From Hibiscus mutabilis (lineage: Eukaryota > Streptophyta > Magnoliopsida > Malvales > Malvaceae), in contig CM033744.1 of the NCBI GenBank assembly GCA_019671005.1, positions 3,624,208 to 3,688,207 of the forward strand: a stretch of 64,000 bases of DNA, given 5' to 3'. The first letter of the stretch is position 1, and each line of letters opens with the position of its first letter. The notes under the pieces are model-generated. The model saw nothing but the letters and a program-made list of their open reading frames with translations, searched no databases and was not told where the DNA came from. Made by a program: the position numbers and the translations under genes. Below are positions 35,362-45,140 of this stretch, piece by piece.

Positions 35362-35740
35362 TAGTTTATCAAATAAAACCAATAATGTGGCTAATTATTC
35401 TGTAAGTACCTTAGCTTTAGGGTTTAGAGATTTAGTTTAGGTTGTAGAGTTTAGAGGTTTAAGTTCAGGAGTTTATAATTTAGTGATAGTTGGTTAGAAT
35501 TTATGATTTAGGGTTATAGGTTAAAATCTAAATCATCGCCATATTACTCTAAACATTAAATCATAACCTATAAGTCCTAAATCTTAACCTTAAATCATAA
35601 ATTCTAACCACTATCCCTAAATTATAAACTTCTAAGCCTAAAACCTAAACCCTACACCTTAAACAAAATCTCTAAACCCTAAAACTAAGGTGCTTGAAGA
35701 AACTTTTAGTTTCAACCACATGTGTATTGAATATAAATCC
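35362..35740. mobile_element. Foldback MITE rich in telomere-like motifs (copy 2)
   Basis: Same family as 34,721-35,040: GCTTTAGGGTTTAGAGATTT on the left, CTCTAAACCCTAAAAC on the right, and the same end TTGAATATAAATCC. ATGTTATTAG occurs on both sides (35,355-35,364 and 35,743-35,752), so a target duplication is likely, though the exact left end is uncertain. Confidence 0.65.
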
Positions 35741-35800
35741 GAATGTTATTAGACGAGCCAAGATTTAGTAAAATTAAGTGGAAAATTTGAAAAACACTAT

Positions 35801-36035
35801 CACAAAATCTAATATTATATCAATGATATTTTTATATAATTTTTTTATTAAATAGAGATGTATTATATCTCAAGGCAAATGTTGGGATTCAAACTCAAGA
35901 TGAGACAATATGAGCATCATTAACTTATTTTGTATGGGTTCGAATCTCAACATTTACCTTAAAAATGTAATACATCTCTATTTAATAATATATATAGAGA
36001 GAGAAATATCATTGATATAATACTAGATTTTGTGA
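35801..36035. mobile_element. Foldback element with about 100-bp arms
   Basis: The left arm TCACAAAATCTAATATTATA, ATCAATGATAT, then TTAAATAGAGATGTATTATA is matched by the inverse on the right (CATCTCTATTTAATAATATA, ATATCATTGATATAATACTA, GATTTTGTGA). AAACACTATCACAAAAT is repeated at about 35,793 and 36,039, spanning the boundary on the left and following the element on the right. No coding capacity. Confidence 0.65.
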
Positions 36036-37003
36036 TATAAACACTATCACAAAATGAACTTTGTAAATAGAATTAGATGTATTTCTATATTTCTATATAA
36101 ATAATTAAAATTATATAAAATTGTCGATATATCAATGATCATAGTTTAAATTTATATATAATTTTATTTTATATAAATTTTGACGAACTGTGCATTTATA
36201 TTTTATTACCATTATTTTTTTATGTAAAATATTTAAAAAAAAAGCAATATTGAGATTTGTTTTAATGTTGGTCTTACTGTCTTTTGGTTTTAATTCGAAG
36301 TTCTTGCTGCTCATGATTATTTAACATCCTTAAAACGATGTATTTTTTTCTTCATTTAGGTTTAGAAATTTTTTTAAAGAGGCTAATTTTCATCGTCGTA
36401 TGAAATGTTTCCAACAATCATACAACCTCTTTCAAAAAAAAATCAAAATCTTAAGCCAAATGTTATCGATATTGGTTGAAACAGACGTAAACAGACTAAA
36501 AATTTGATCAAACTGAATTTTAAGTTATTTGATATCAATTTATGACTGATATAATATCCAGAACAATACATCATATACATATTAGAGAAGTAAGAAAGGA
36601 ATTATAAATTCCTCATTTTAAGTTTTACTTTTCTTTTAAAAAAATATTGGAGAATTTTGATACCTAATTTTCAAGACTAATTGTGGTAGGTTGCTTAAAG
36701 AAGCAAAACATGGAACATTTGCACAATTTTAAGCAAGTTATTACTACTAATCATGAACCGGCCGTACAATTTGCACATGTTTTAAAGAAGCAAAACATGG
36801 AACATTTGCACAATTTGCTTAAAATTTTGTTTTTATGATTAAAAAATAATTTTTATTTAAATAAATCATACTTTAAGCAAATTGAACCGGCCGTACGTGG
36901 ACAGATGTAAGGCCGAGTTTGTAATGTGGGGTGCAAGAGAAGGTAAATAATCGAGTGAAGAAAGGTATTGAGAAAACCATTTCAACAAAAAGCAAAACAT
37001 CAA
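36036..37003. other. Gene-free DNA containing a local duplication
   Basis: AT-rich. The stretch TTAAAGAAGCAAAACATGGA (then ACATTTGCACAATTT) occurs near 36,693 and again near 36,781, and GAACCGGCCGTAC occurs near 36,756 and 36,886. These are local copies, not tandem units of one length. No gene. Confidence 0.45.
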
Positions 37004-37844
37004 GGTCTAATTCTAATTTTAGTCCCTATAGTATAAAAAAGTTAGAATTTAATCTCTTTAATTCTACATAATTTAATGTGTCTACTTTTGTTATATTATT
37101 AGTAAGTCCAAATCGATAACATTGTTAGTTGTTGTAATCAAAATCATGACTTGGACATTTTCTACTATTTCCTTGTTACACAGTCAGAGTCGCATGAAAA
37201 TCCAATCAACTATGTTGAATAGATAATAAAGTAGCATACAAGTCGAATGTTTTAAAATTTCACGTTATCACTAATGAAGCCTTAACTTAAAGGGTAAATT
37301 TGAGACCCTAGATTCCTAGAACCTTGAGTATCTAAATTCGAGTTTCGTCTTATGTAAATCATATAGGCCTTTTATGAATTTTATTGTAGCTTAAACCCTA
37401 TGTATGACTCGTGTCTGAAAACATATTTGTAGTGATTCAATTATATTATCTTTATAATTGTCAAAGATTATTATTTTTGGGTACAACAACTGATTAATCC
37501 GGATTGAGTACTGTAACGGTCAAGTATGGAGTGATCATCCCAATTCAATTTGTTTCATTCACAATATCGAGATTCAAATCTATAACCTTACTTAAAAGAA
37601 TTCAAATCTCTGACCTTACTTAAAAGATCTAGTGTCTCATCTCGCTAGATCAACTGGTTATTGATAATTGTCAAAGATTATAATTGTACTTGTACACCTC
37701 AAGAATAAAAATAATATTGATATCATCAATTTGAATTTATGAATAACATTAAAAAAGTAGAGGGATCAAATTTTATCAAATTAAAGCAGAAGGGTTAAAT
37801 GTTAAAAATTTAGTATATTAAAGGGACTAAAACCAAGTTAGACC
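37004..37844. mobile_element. Non-autonomous TIR element upstream of the ERF gene
   Basis: The left end GGTCTAATTCTAATTTTAGT (then CCCTATAGTAT) is the inverse of the right end (TTAAAGGGACTAAAACCAAG, TTAGACC). The right end lies 256 bp before the ERF start codon. Flanks do not give a clean target duplication. No transposase. Confidence 0.55.
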
Positions 37845-38100
37845 TAACAAAAATAAAATAAAAACCAACTCCCTAAAAGAAATAATATCAGTTTTTTGTG
37901 TGAACTCTTTGTTTGATGGTGCCATCCAGTTCCCATCCCACCTATCTTCTTCCTCCTGCCACAATTTCCTTTCCCATTTCCTTTTCCTGATTTCCCCCTT
38001 AATCTTCAATCTTTTGTTTTCTCTTTTAAATTTCAATTTATTCTTTTTTTTCATCTGATTTTTGCATTGACCCTTTTGAGTAATTTGTGTTACTCTACCG

Positions 38101-38733
38101 ATGAGGAGAGCCCGAGGTGACGCCGCCGCCGCAACCGCCGTAGTTGAACACAACGGATCTTTAAAAGAACCGAGGTACAGAGGTGTTAGGAAAAGGCCAT
38201 GGGGAAGATTCGCCGCCGAGATTAGAGACCCATGGAAAAAGACCCGAGTTTGGCTCGGGACTTTCGACTCGGCTGAAGATGCCGCTCGAGCATACGATAC
38301 GGCGGCGATGTCACTCCGTGGAGCCAAAGCGAAAACAAATTTTCCCATTAAGCCCTCCAATATCCCAGCTTTCGTGGATGGTTTCGTTGACCGCCGCCAG
38401 TTGGGTCCGGTTGGCGATTTTCTAGACCAGGAGGTGAACCCACAAAGACCCGCGAGGAGTGGCATGAGTAGTACGGTGGAGTCATTTAGTGGACCGAGAC
38501 CGGCGACTGGGCCGCCACAGAAGTCGACAGATCTTGCGGTGGTCTCCGCTCGGAAGTATCATCCGAGGACGCCGCCTTTGGTGCCGGAGGATTGTCACAG
38601 TGACTGCGATTCGTCGTCGTCGGTCGTTGATGATGGGGATATCGGTTCGTGCCGGAAAATGTTGCCTTTTGATCTCAATTTTCCACCTTTGGATGAAGCT
38701 GATGATCTCCAGTGTACGGCTCTATGTCTTTGA
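38101..38733 (+). CDS. AP2/ERF transcription repressor (class II, group VIII)
   Basis: A single exon codes 210 residues from the ATG at 38,101. One AP2 domain lies at residues about 25-82, with YRGVRKRPWGRFAAEIRD and the ERF-type Ala and Asp in AAEIRD, then VWLGTFDSAEDAARAYD. ERF proteins bind GCC-box DNA in the nucleus. A DLNFPP motif at 191-196 is an EAR repression motif, as in AtERF3/4-like proteins, so it probably recruits TOPLESS-type corepressors (family knowledge). Pyrimidine-rich 5' leader sequence lies before the ATG, and no intron is expected for this class. A TIR element ends 256 bp upstream. The gene looks intact, with no lesion. Confidence 0.9.
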   Translation: MRRARGDAAAATAVVEHNGSLKEPRYRGVRKRPWGRFAAEIRDPWKKTRVWLGTFDSAEDAARAYDTAAMSLRGAKAKTNFPIKPSNIPAFVDGFVDRRQLGPVGDFLDQEVNPQRPARSGMSSTVESFSGPRPATGPPQKSTDLAVVSARKYHPRTPPLVPEDCHSDCDSSSSVVDDGDIGSCRKMLPFDLNFPPLDEADDLQCTALCL

Positions 38734-39282
38734 TCATGCTGATAAATTATTGTTTTTTCTTCTTCTTTTTGAAGGAAAAAAGAGAGACGATTGATGAAAC
38801 TGGGCTTAATTCTTATGTGTATGAAATCTGTCTTTGATTTTTATCACGTGATAGATCTTTGGTGTTAGTATTATGATTATGATTTAGGGTTTGTGATATC
38901 ATTCCTCCTATTTGAATTTATGAATTTCCCCTAAAATGGATTCAGTTAAAACCTATTTTTCTGGTTTTTATATAATAATTAAATTATTCATAATTATTCC
39001 ATAGTAAATAATTGTTTTAAATAAAAAGTAATTATATATTTTTAGATTAAAAATAATTACATTTAAACATTTTTTTGTTGCCATCTCGATTTCTCATAAT
39101 TTTATCATAATTAATTTGAATCGATTCACGTTGTATACTAATTTTGATAGATGAATCTTCTAACGAAAATTTTATGCATGGATAAGGACTTAAACTCGAA
39201 ACTTGTTTATACGATTTAAACATATTTGAGCTCATTTTAAATGTTTTCATATTTTTCTTTTTTATATAAAAATAAGGAAAAA
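38734..39282. other. 3' flank of the ERF gene
   Basis: AT-rich. The ERF 3' UTR should be in the first 200 bp. No other gene. Confidence 0.3.
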
Positions 39283-39612
39283 GAAGGCTATATTAAAGGA
39301 ATATATTTTTTAAAATTAATTAAAAAAGTATCACATTAATGGTTATTTTAAAAAAATATTATTTTTCAATCTATGTTAGGTAAATTTTCGTTTAGGCAAA
39401 AGCGAGTTCTGTATAAAAAAATTTTGGTAATTTTTTTTTTTTACCTACTCATTTAATACATAACTCGCGTTTAGTCAAAAACGAGTTTTAAACTCGCGTT
39501 TTGCTAAAAACGAGTTTACCTTACATGAACTGAAAGAAAATTATTTTTCTAAATAACTATTAATGGGGATATTTTTCAATTAATTCCTAAAAAAATATTC
39601 CTTCAATATAGC
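39283..39612. mobile_element. Foldback MITE with internal small hairpins
   Basis: Arms of about 94 bp at 39,283-39,376 and 39,519-39,612 are inverted (left GGCTATATTAAAGGAATATA, then TTAATGGTTATTTT and ATCTATGTTAGG; right is the inverse). The loop contains two adjacent AACTCGCGTTT...AAAACGAGTTT hairpins at about 39,462-39,515 and a third partial copy (GCAAAAGCGAGTT) near 39,397. No coding capacity. Confidence 0.65.
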
Positions 39613-41210
39613 AAAAAAAAAGTAAAAAAAAATGAGACAAACATTAAAAAAAAGTTGGTTTTAAAGAATTCAGGATAAACTTCATATTTGATATCTTATT
39701 CATGTGTTTTTGTTTTGTTCATCAAATTAATTTTTTGACAAAATAATAATTAATGTTACGTTTTAATTAACGGTAAAATTGACGTAATATTTTATTATTA
39801 TTTTTATTTTATCTCTCCTCATAAAAATGTCACTTTAATTTCTTTGTTAATTTTTAACGGCGGAATACTAAAATAAAAACATAACGATTGATATCATTTT
39901 ACTAAAAAAATAGTTGAGGGACCATAACAAAAACATGAGAATATGTGAGGTACCAAATAAATAGTTTACGCTTAAATTTACTATCCCATTCCATTTTTAT
40001 CATATAATTTGATGATAAATCTAAGTTTTATTCAGATTTCAGTTAACAGATGTTTGTATAAAGTATTTAGTTGCCTGGGTTTTATTTCTAAATATTTTAT
40101 GTTCTTAAAAAAGTTAATATAATCATTAGTATTCGAATTATTAATCGATTAGTTAAGATTCTAGTATTGTAAAGGCTTTTGTTATAAAGACGATCCTTTT
40201 AAACATTTGTTGAATTCACAGTACTAAGATTTAAATTTGAATTATTTAAAAGACTTAATGTTAAATTTCACTAAACTAATTGATAATTAACTATACTAAT
40301 CATGAGCGAAGAAGTAGCAAATGACTTACGGTAGGTGCAGTGACGGAACTTGACATTTGATTTTGAATGTGTCAATTAGAGTTTTTTAATTGATCTTATA
40401 TATAATACAAAATTTCGATGGTAAGTTTTTCATTGTGTTTCTTTAATATTTAAATACATATTAATGAAATTTTTTAAAGAAATAATTTAAAATTTTCAAA
40501 TATTTAAAAGGGCCTAAAATATCATTTTAAAATTTTCAAAGGATCAAATGAACTTTTAAAATTTTTGGGGTCATTCAAATATTTGACGAGACCTAATAAT
40601 ATTTTTTTAAAAGTTTAAAGCGCAAACTAATAAATTTTAAAATTTTGGAGGGCCGTGACCAAATTTATCCTCTTGATGGGTGGGCATGACCCCAACTTTA
40701 GAATCAATGAAATTAAAATTTTAATATTATTTAATTTTGTAATTTAATTATAAAGTCTTTGATGGTTTTAAAATCAATGAAATTCTACCTCAACTTTTGT
40801 AGTTAAATTATACTTTAAGACGTTGTTAATTTAAAATAAATGAAATTAAACTTTACCTCAATTAGTCTTTAAATCCCTATTTGTTTATTTATGTAATTAA
40901 TTCAGTCACAAGAGTTAGAGTGAAGAGGAAGCATTTGTCATTCCTTAGGTGTGAATCAATTTAATGTACAACTTTCAAATTTATTTTTAAATATATTTTT
41001 TATGGATAATATAGTGGTACGATGGATCATATAGCCACTAAATAATTGCATTTCTATTTTTAGAAAATAAATTTAGTATAGTATTAAAATTAAAAAAAAT
41101 TAATTTAATGTGTAAAAAATCTATATATTTATTTAAAAAGATTTTATAAACCTTATATTATTTTTTAATTTTTAGATTTGCCACTATACTACCGTGAAAC
41201 GGGATGCAAG
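39613..41210. other. Gene-free AT-rich DNA
   Basis: No ORF is supportable. From about 40,330 to 40,690 there are repeated AATTTTAAAATTTT words with GGGCC-like spacers and a CAGTGACGGA start, suggesting a decayed hAT-type MITE; its other end might be near 42,190. Confidence 0.3.
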
Positions 41211-42018
41211 TAGGTGTGTATAATTAACCGTTAACCGTAACCGTTAACCAGTATAACTGTTACATTTTACAGGTTAATTAACCGAACTGTTAAAGTTAAA
41301 CAGTTTCGGTTAACTGAACCGTTAAAAATATTGGTTAATGATTACGGTTACGATTACGAATTTTGACAAATGGTTAACCTATAGGTTAACCGTTATTAAA
41401 TTATTTTTATTTATTTATTTAAAATATAGAATAACTTTTAAAAAAATTAACTCACGGATACAAATATACGCGCCCTTTTTTTAATTCTAAACTCGATTTC
41501 TAAAGTGGAGGTTTCATTTACCTTATGATTATTATATGTTAGTTAAAGATTTGTCTTTAAAACTTTGATGGTGGTTTTTATGTCTTGAACTTTGATGGCG
41601 TATTGCTAAAATGTTATTGTTACTTGCTGCAAACTTTTTAAACTTTAAACTTTAAAATATTATGAAGCTTGTGTGTTTTGTATTGTGTTGAAACTTTATA
41701 GTATGTAAGCTTTTTTAATTATGGCGTAAGTAATTAGAATATCTTTATTTAAGTATTTTTATGAATATTTTAATATAATATTTATAGAAAACATAATTAT
41801 ATTATTCTCTAAAAAATAGTGAACATGTGGGAAAAATTGTAATAGGTTACAGGTTAACCTATAACCGAACCTTCGGTTAACCGCGTCTTAACGGTTAACC
41901 GTTGTCGGTTAACCGTTTCTTAATGGTTAGGTTACGGTTAGCAAAATTTAATAACTGCTATAACGGTTAACCGACCGTTAGGCTAAACGGTACGGTTAAC
42001 CTACCATGAACATCCCTA
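41211..42018. mobile_element. hAT-like element rich in GGTTAACC, exact 8-bp target duplication
   Basis: It starts TAGGTGTGTATAATTAACCG and ends ACCATGAACATCCCTA. GATGCAAG lies exactly on both sides (41,203-41,210 and 42,019-42,026), the hAT pattern. Both ends carry clusters of GTTAACCG and CGGTTAAC words (41,225-41,360 and 41,850-41,990), whose core GTTAAC is a palindrome. The centre is AT-rich and encodes no transposase. Confidence 0.8.
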
Positions 42019-42339
42019 GATGCAAGTGTAAGCTTGAGGGCCGTGCTCACCCTAAACTTTTTAAAGTTTATACATTTAGCTTTATTTTTTTAATTTTATG
42101 AATTAATCTTTATTTTTTTATTTTTATGACTTGTGCTCACTCTAAAAAATATTTTAAGTTATGCCTGCCTTGAAAATATTTTTAAATCCGCTGCTACTAT
42201 AGTATGAATGAAAGGAGATGGTTTCAAGGAGACTTCCCAATTGTATTCAATGTCATATCCATATCCGTTTCATGTTGGATCTATCTTGATGGTTCATGCA
42301 CTTTTCTTAATATATACCATAAATTAAAATATAATATAT

Positions 42340-42507
42340 AAGAGTAATTATTTTATATACTGGCCGTGAAAAAAGTTACCATAAACATCTTAATTTTAAG
42401 GTTTAGAAATTTAATTTAAGATTTAGAGTTTAAGAGTTTATAATTTAGGGTTTGTGGATAGTAGTAGAGGGTTTAGAGGTTTAATGTTAGAGATTTAAGT
42501 CGGTGAA
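42340..42507. repeat. Telomere-like MITE remnant (copy 3, partial)
   Basis: The block has TTAAGGTTTAGAAATTTAAT, TTTAGAGTTTAAGAGTTTAT and GGGTTTAGAGGTTTAATG, as in the 34.7-kb family. Only one arm is present, so it has lost its partner half. Confidence 0.5.
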
Positions 42508-42528
42508 AAAAACACCAATTTATAATAT

Positions 42529-42548
42529 ATATGTGTGTGTGTGTGTGT
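42529..42548. repeat. (TG)n microsatellite
   Basis: A short run of ATGTGTGTGTGTGTGTGTG. Confidence 0.8.
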
Positions 42549-42589
42549 TAAGTTTAGGTTTAAGGTTAACTATAGCTAGAGTGTTCTGG

Positions 42590-43020
42590 GTAGGATGCCC
42601 TAACCGGCGATGCAGAGATCATACTCAGTGTACCCTAACTGAACTATATGAGTTACAGCATTATTAACAGAATGCAATATTTTACTGAAAGTATAAAGGC
42701 CTTCTTCTTCCACTCCTCGTAATAGCTCCTCACCCGTCATCTCATCACGAACCACGCAACTGTTAGCATGAAACTAAAAGTATACCCTGTTGTCCTTAGC
42801 AAACTTTGAAACAGAAACGAGATTTTTTGTAACACGAGGAACCACAAGCACATTACTCAATAACAAGATCCTGGAATTAGAAGATAATGATGATTGACCA
42901 ACTCTAGAAATACTTAAACCCTTACCATCACCCACTAGAAATTTACATGGGCCAGAGTAGTCTGCAGAGTGGTGAGCATTAGAGGCATCTGGCGTGACAT
43001 GGTGGGTAGCATGTTTCTAC
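42590..43020 (-). pseudogene. Copia-type protease-region fragment
   Basis: On the minus strand the reading goes TDHH-like ATHHVTPDAS, LVGDGKGLSISRVGQSSL, ILLLSNVLVVPRVTKNLVSV and SKFAKDNRVYF, the stretch after the copia protease active site. A TAG follows NRVYF where a downstream match (FHANSCVVRD) continues in frame. No LTR or integrase is attached, so it is an isolated fragment. Confidence 0.7.
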
Positions 43021-43032
43021 AAATTATTATTA

Positions 43033-43280
43033 TGGATTTATACTTGATACATTGACGGTGGAAACACCTTAATTTTAAGGTTTAAGGATTTAATTTAGAG
43101 CTTAGGCTTTAGGGATTTAGGAGTAGGGTTTAGAATTTAGGGTTTAAGGTTAGAATTTAAGGTTTAGAGTTTAGAGCGTAGTTTTTAGGGTAATATGGTG
43201 AGAATTTAGATTTCAACTTATAAACCCTAAATTCTAACCCTAAACCTTAAATTTTAACCACTATCCCTAAATTTTAAACT
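43033..43280. repeat. Telomere-like MITE (copy 4, right end lost)
   Basis: It starts GGATTTATACTTGATACATT, then GACGGTGGAAACACC, matching the family end in copies 1 and 2, and holds GGGTTTAGAATTTAGGGTTT on the left and CCTAAATTCTAACCCTAAAC on the right. ATTATTATG borders it on both sides (about 43,025 and 43,285). Confidence 0.6.
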
Positions 43281-43295
43281 CTTATTATTATGGGT

Positions 43296-43440
43296 AAAGT
43301 ACACCAATAGTCACCGAACTTTTAGGGCGTATTCATTTTGATCTCCGAACTTTTAAATTTTTTATTAGGGTCATCTAATTTTTATTTCGCTTTTATTTTA
43401 ATCCTCTCGTTACCTTCGGTTAAAAGATACTATTTTTCTT
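43296..43440. repeat. Mutator-like terminal sequence
   Basis: GGGTAAAGTACACCAATAGT (then CACCGAACTTTT) resembles TIR sequences at 5,607 and 26,672. It directly follows the ATTATTATG of the telomere-like element. Its partner end was not found. Confidence 0.35.
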
Positions 43441-43534
43441 TTGAGTCCCATGAACATTCTCTTTCTTCGTTTTCTTCTCCAAATTCTACTTTAGGTCCCA
43501 CATAAACCTTTCTCTTTCTTTATTTTCCTGTGGT

Positions 43535-43769
43535 TATGGCAGCTGCTCTTCACATCACTTTCTCACAAATCAATCAAAGTCTCTCGAAACAAAATCCAAC
43601 AAATGTTCTCTCAATCGGCCTTCTTTTTCCGTTTAAGCCCCCTCAAATTCCAGCTGCCCATTTGCATTATACATGCAAAATTCAATGCAAGTCCAAGTTC
43701 TTTCTTCTGCAACAAATTTTGAGTTCAAAAATTTGTTGGAAACTTTCATGGTGGAAGTCGAGAAGTTGA
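43535..43769 (+). other. Orphan open frame with transit-peptide-like N-terminus
   Basis: The open frame reads MAAALHITFSQINQSLSKQN, rich in Ser and with few acids, like a chloroplast transit peptide. A different frame after it gives EFKNLLETFMVEVEKLRHKE and VLKMRDQL, more protein-like than its own continuation, so a frameshifted gene remnant is possible. I do not recognise the family. It may equally be chance. Confidence 0.25.
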
Positions 43770-44021
43770 GGCATAAAGAGGTTTTGAAAATGAGAGACCA
43801 ATTATAATCTCAAGAAAACTGCATCGAAAACATCAGCTAATTCAGCTCCAGAGAAAGAAAATAATTTCAGCAACGTGATATCGTTTTGAAAATGAGAGGC
43901 CATTATTACTGTTGCCACCCACTTGCCCTCAAATTGTTGTCTAAATGGCCTGCACCACCTTCTCAATTTCACTTACCCTTATGTTCATTTAAATTTTTAT
44001 TTTTCTAAGATTATTCGTATA

Positions 44022-44057
<36 letters not shown>
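44022..44057. repeat. (TA)n microsatellite
   Basis: An uninterrupted TA run of about 34 bp starts after GA at 44,022, just upstream of the EHD pseudogene. Confidence 0.85.
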
Positions 44058-44059
<2 letters not shown>

Positions 44060-44169
44060 CACTTTCATTTGAATCAAAGAACATAGCTTTCAATTTCTAT
44101 TGAAAAATGGAGACAATAAATCTGATATCGATGGATATAAAAAAACACAACCTACACTCTTCATTGTCC

Positions 44170-44725
44170 ATGGAACTAGTGTTGACAGATTTGTTGTTGT
44201 TATGGTACGTCAGCTATTCTGTTAACAATGCCATTCACTGGTCTCAATACTTTCGGAACTGCATTTTTGTCCAAGTTTGAGCGTTCCCAAATGCCACATA
44301 CTGTTGATTTAATTGTTCAAACACTGATTTACTTTTGGATCATTGATTCTCAGAATCTGATGTATGTTGTGGTTTTGATGCATTGAAAGCTGTTGGATAG
44401 GGATTTAGATTGCGGTTGCCTATGCGTTTTCGTTTGTGGTGTTTTATCACGGTTGCGAACATAACGAATGTTTTTGCAGTCATTGCGGACCGCTATTTTC
44501 CGCAATAATTATTTCGGATGGTGCCGCTGCCACTATTTGAATCCCTTGGAACGCACAATATTTGTAGATACACCAGGAGTATTTTCAGGAGGAAAACAAA
44601 GAACACAAAGAGCCTGTGACTTTACAGGCCTAGCATCATGGTTTGCTGCAAAATGTGATCTTATTCTTCTTCTGTTTGATCCTCACAAGCTAGATATAAG
44701 CCACGAATCACGGCCACGACAATAA
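44170..44725 (+). pseudogene. EHD-type (EH domain) ATPase gene fragment
   Basis: The dynamin-like ATPase family of plant EHD1/EHD2 is visible in pieces: FIVHGTSVDRFVVVM near 44,165-44,210, PFTGLNTFGTAFLSKFERSQ and MPHTVDL near 44,230-44,305, and IFVDTPGVFSGGKQRTQRAC then FTGLASWFAAKCDLILLLFD and PHKLDIS near 44,556-44,705. The DTPG motif is the G3 (Switch II) region. The serine/threonine-like P-loop, and the EH domain at the end, are missing. A frame shift lies between pieces and a small transposon (44,398-44,545) lies between MPH and the DTPG exon. EHD proteins act in endocytosis; this copy is not functional. Confidence 0.8.
44398..44545. mobile_element. Small TIR element inside the EHD pseudogene
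   Basis: It starts TAGGGATTTAGATTGCGGTT and ends CACTATTTGAATCCC. TTGGA borders both sides (44,393-44,397 and 44,546-44,550). It shares its start and end with the repeat in intron 1 of the coiled-coil gene (10,281-10,652). Confidence 0.6.
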
Positions 44726-45140
44726 GATTCGACAAGACCGACGGCCTTGTGAGACATCGACCAACTAGTAGTTAGTTCAGTTGATTGGCCACACATTCTC
44801 ATTTGCAGGCATGAGAGTTTAAACAAAATTGCAGGTTCAAAACCCATCCTTGTAACATGGCCTTGTCAATAATTGCAGTTCATAGGGCACAAAATTCCCA
44901 TTTCAGATCATGCAATTCTGCTGTACCAAAGAGTAAAAACAGTTGTTCTTTATATTTGAAAAGCGAGTTAACGAGTTTCAGAGAGTACCAAGGCTTTCTA
45001 CATATTGACAAACATGGTACCATTTATACTGCATACAATCATAAACATCATTGGCTCTCCAGCTTGACAGTAACCTGGAAGTATTAAGCCTGGGATTATG
45101 GGATATGATTTTACCTGGTATCAGCATCACCACTTCGACA

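Noticed and set aside
34721..35750. Interstitial telomere repeats
   Set aside because: The TTTAGGG-like words are degenerate, inverted in two halves and bounded by target-duplication-like flanks, so a foldback MITE fits better than a telomere relic.
37827..38465. 212-residue open frame antisense to the ERF gene
   Set aside because: It lies over a strong AP2 domain on the other strand, has no recognisable motif, and is a shadow of the GC-rich ERF codons.
40330..42200. One hAT element with CAGTGACGGA and CCGCTGCTACTATAG ends enclosing the GGTTAACC element
   Set aside because: The proposed ends are weakly matched and no flanking duplication was found, so I did not call it as a unit.
43535..43769. 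A confident chloroplast protein gene
   Set aside because: Only a short Ser-rich open frame is seen, and the more protein-like part is in another frame. I listed it as an orphan at low confidence.
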